Shown here: positions 6,769-8,241 of the stretch, piece by piece
Layout: every line of letters begins with the position of its first letter
How positions within the stretch are numbered: position 1 is the stretch's first letter
From: Acidobacteriota bacterium
GTDB lineage: Bacteria; Actinomycetota; Actinomycetes; Actinomycetales; Micrococcaceae
Direction: 5' to 3'
DNA length: 8,241 nucleotides
NCBI GenBank assembly: GCA_019352125.1
Contig: JABBNV010000051.1
Span: 3,311-11,551, forward strand
The notes under the pieces: generated by a model
Databases searched by the model: none
What the model was told of the DNA's origin: nothing
Seen by the model: only the letters and a program-made list of their open reading frames with translations
Translations under genes and position numbers: made by a program

Positions 6769-6782
6769 CTGGTAAGACCAGT
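6768..6782. promoter_or_regulatory. Candidate FadR/GntR-type operator ACTGGT-AAG-ACCAGT
   Basis: A perfect 6-bp inverted repeat with a 3-bp centre lies between two divergent catabolic genes. TGGT-N3-ACCA is the known half-site pattern of the FadR branch of GntR regulators (for example E. coli FadR and the PdhR/LldR operators). Its overlap with the candidate -10 regions suggests repression. No GntR gene is present in the window, so the binder is inferred to be encoded elsewhere. Confidence 0.65.
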
Positions 6783-6793
6783 CGATAGCTAGG

Positions 6794-6804
6794 GGGTCTT
6801 ACCA
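6794..6804. promoter_or_regulatory. Second, weaker GntR-type site (GGGT-CTT-ACCA)
   Basis: GGT-CTT-ACC repeats the core of the first palindrome, with one of the outer bases lost. Centres are 24 bp apart. Put differently, TGGTAAGACC (6770-6779) and GGTCTTACCA (6795-6804) are exact reverse complements, 10 bp each. A paired strong and weak site fits two dimers of the same regulator. The same arms could also form a hairpin if transcribed. Confidence 0.5.
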
Positions 6805-6854
6805 TGCCCCATGCCCTCGAGCGCACCAGCGCCAACGGAAAGGACGTGCGATGA
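6804..6854 (+). CDS. Possible 16-codon leader ORF overlapping the aldehyde dehydrogenase start
   Basis: ATG at 6804 opens a frame reading MPHALERTSANGKDVR and ends in a TGA that overlaps the next ATG as ATGA (6851-6854). AGGGGG lies 7 nt upstream and could act as a wobble-paired Shine-Dalgarno. It could couple translation to the downstream gene. Such a short frame can easily arise by chance, and no family is recognised. It holds no run of one amino acid, so it does not look like an attenuator peptide. Confidence 0.2.
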   Translation: MPHALERTSANGKDVR

Positions 6855-8241
6855 GCACCACTGCTATGTCAATTGCTAATCAGGAGCATCAATTGCCCAT
6901 TGGCGATGCGGGGCTGCCTGCAATTTCCCACGCGGACGTTGTCTTTCCTTTTGACGGCTCCGTCATTGGCACCGCGCCGGTGGGCGACGCTGCCAGTGCA
7001 GGCATCGCCATGACGGAGGCAGTAACCGTTCTTGCAAACATTGCAGCAACTACCTCGGGTGCACGCCGAGCTCTGCTGGTAGACATTCAACAAGCACTGG
7101 CGGATCGATCCGATGAGTTTGAGCAACTTCTAGTGCTTGAAACCGGAAAGCCTGCGGTGGATTGCGCGGTTGAGATGGCCCGCACGCTCACCACCTGGAC
7201 GGCTGCTGCTGAAGAGGTTTCCAGGAGTAACGGTGAGACGGTTCCGTTGGACTTGCAGCCCCTCGGGGCAGGCATGCTGGGCTACTTTACCCGGCGCCCG
7301 CTGGGCGTTGTTGTAGGCATAGCCGGATTCAACTACCCCGTACTGTTGGCCACCCACAAGATTGCACCAGCGCTGGCGGCCGGTTGCCCTATAGTGGTGA
7401 AGCCATCTCCGGACACGCCGCTGGCAACGCTGATGCTGGTGGAGCTGATCCGCGAGGTGCTGGCCGCCCACGGCTTGCCACGGGCCATCGTTCAGATGGT
7501 CAACGGAGGCATCGAGGTGGGTGAGGCTCTGGTGCGCGACTCCCGTGCCGCCGTCGTTTCATTCACTGGTTCTGCCAGCGTTGGGCACCAGATTGCAAAG
7601 GACGCAGCCCCTCGCAAGGCGGTCTTGGAACTCGGCTCCAACACAGGTCTGATAGTCGACGACGACGCGGATGTAGACGCAGCGGTTGATGCAGTGATCC
7701 GTGGTGGCTTCTACGCGAATGGGCAGGCCTGCATCTCTGTTCAGCGTGTGCTGCTGCTGCCGGCTGTCGCTGCGGAGTTCAGCCAGAAGCTAACCGCACG
7801 CCTCCACGAAGTTGTGGTGGGGGACCCGAGGGATCGGGCTACGCGCGTGGCTCCTGTTATCAATGCTGCTTCGGCCGCGCGGATTCGCTCCTGGGTGAGC
7901 GATGCTGTGGATCAAGGCGCAACGGTGGTGGCGTCAAATGCACCAACCCATGATGCTTCCGCGGAAACCGTTGGAGGCACAAAGTCCCTCGTGTACCCCA
8001 CAGTGCTGGCCAACGTACCGCGTACCTCGCCACTGTGGTGTGAGGAGATTTTTGGCCCGGTGGTGTGCCTGGATACGGTGGACACCATGGATGCCGCGAT
8101 TGACCTGGTTAATGATTCCCGTTATGGGCTCCAGGCATCCGTATTCACGCGTTCTTTGGCCAACGCTTTTGCCGCGATCAACCGCCTGGACGTGGGTGGC
8201 GTGGTGGTCAATGAAATTCCTGGCTTCCGCTCTGACATCAT
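6851..8241 (+). CDS. NAD(P)-dependent aldehyde dehydrogenase, C-terminus cut by window edge
   Basis: The frame is open from ATG 6851 to the right edge (463 codons plus 2 bases). The start is supported by AAGGA 6 nt upstream, and an in-frame stop further upstream (TAA at 6773) excludes a longer protein. It belongs to the aldehyde dehydrogenase superfamily: Asn161 in GIAGFNYPVLLATHKIAPAL, Lys184 in IVVKPSPDTPL, VSFTGSASVG (236-245), the general base Glu260 in LELGSN, the nucleophile Cys294 in NGQACISVQRV, and Glu399 in CEEIFGPVV. With both Glu260 and Cys294 present it should be a hydrolytic enzyme making a free acid, unlike the CoA-acylating paralogue at 2572-4059. LELGSN and NGQACISVQRV resemble the lactaldehyde/phosphonoacetaldehyde dehydrogenase-like group. 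About 20-30 residues are missing at the end. It is divergent from the beta-decarboxylating dehydrogenase gene and probably shares its GntR-type control. The aldehyde is not identifiable. Confidence 0.9.
   Translation, partial: MSTTAMSIANQEHQLPIGDAGLPAISHADVVFPFDGSVIGTAPVGDAASAGIAMTEAVTVLANIAATTSGARRALLVDIQQALADRSDEFEQLLVLETGKPAVDCAVEMARTLTTWTAAAEEVSRSNGETVPLDLQPLGAGMLGYFTRRPLGVVVGIAGFNYPVLLATHKIAPALAAGCPIVVKPSPDTPLATLMLVELIREVLAAHGLPRAIVQMVNGGIEVGEALVRDSRAAVVSFTGSASVGHQIAKDAAPRKAVLELGSNTGLIVDDDADVDAAVDAVIRGGFYANGQACISVQRVLLLPAVAAEFSQKLTARLHEVVVGDPRDRATRVAPVINAASAARIRSWVSDAVDQGATVVASNAPTHDASAETVGGTKSLVYPTVLANVPRTSPLWCEEIFGPVVCLDTVDTMDAAIDLVNDSRYGLQASVFTRSLANAFAAINRLDVGGVVVNEIPGFRSDI

Overview
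The window looks like a chromosomal piece of a high-GC Gram-positive bacterium, most likely an actinobacterium of the Arthrobacter/Glutamicibacter type (Micrococcaceae). This rests on GC-rich third positions, one TTG start, a regulator gene that may be leaderless, and the overall look of the proteins. The genus is an inference from sequence style, not from a search. The window holds six protein genes packed into two catabolic modules with their regulators. I see no RNA genes, insertion sequences, CRISPR arrays or prophage.

Left part (1-2437, minus strand): a LysR-type regulator cut by the left edge lies 16 bp downstream of a PucR/CdaR-type regulator. The two could share a transcript. Middle part (2438-5490): the pucR-like gene is divergent from a two-gene plus-strand operon. 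The first gene encodes a CoA-acylating (methyl)malonate-semialdehyde dehydrogenase (mmsA/iolA family). The second encodes a class III omega-amino acid aminotransferase. Together they fit transamination of beta-alanine (or 3-aminoisobutyrate) to malonate (or methylmalonate) semialdehyde, then conversion to acetyl-CoA (or propionyl-CoA) and CO2. This is the last part of reductive pyrimidine or beta-alanine/valine breakdown. The 134-bp divergent gap carries two near-identical 13-bp palindromes (TTACA-N3-TGYAA) and a separate 8-bp inverted repeat, all candidate operators.

Right part (5491-8241): a hairpin serves as a bidirectional terminator between the convergent aminotransferase gene and a minus-strand gene for an isocitrate/isopropylmalate-family beta-decarboxylating dehydrogenase. 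That gene is divergent from an NAD(P)-dependent aldehyde dehydrogenase gene that runs off the right edge. Between them sits a perfect palindrome ACTGGT-AAG-ACCAGT plus a weaker second copy. This is the operator style of the FadR branch of the GntR family, yet no GntR gene lies in the window. The second module therefore probably belongs to a separate regulon whose regulator lies outside.

Most of this is ordinary catabolic DNA. The parts most worth following up are the two sets of operator-like palindromes, the probable leaderless pucR-like start, a possible 16-codon leader ORF coupled to the aldehyde dehydrogenase gene, and the unassigned substrate of the dehydrogenase/aldehyde dehydrogenase pair.
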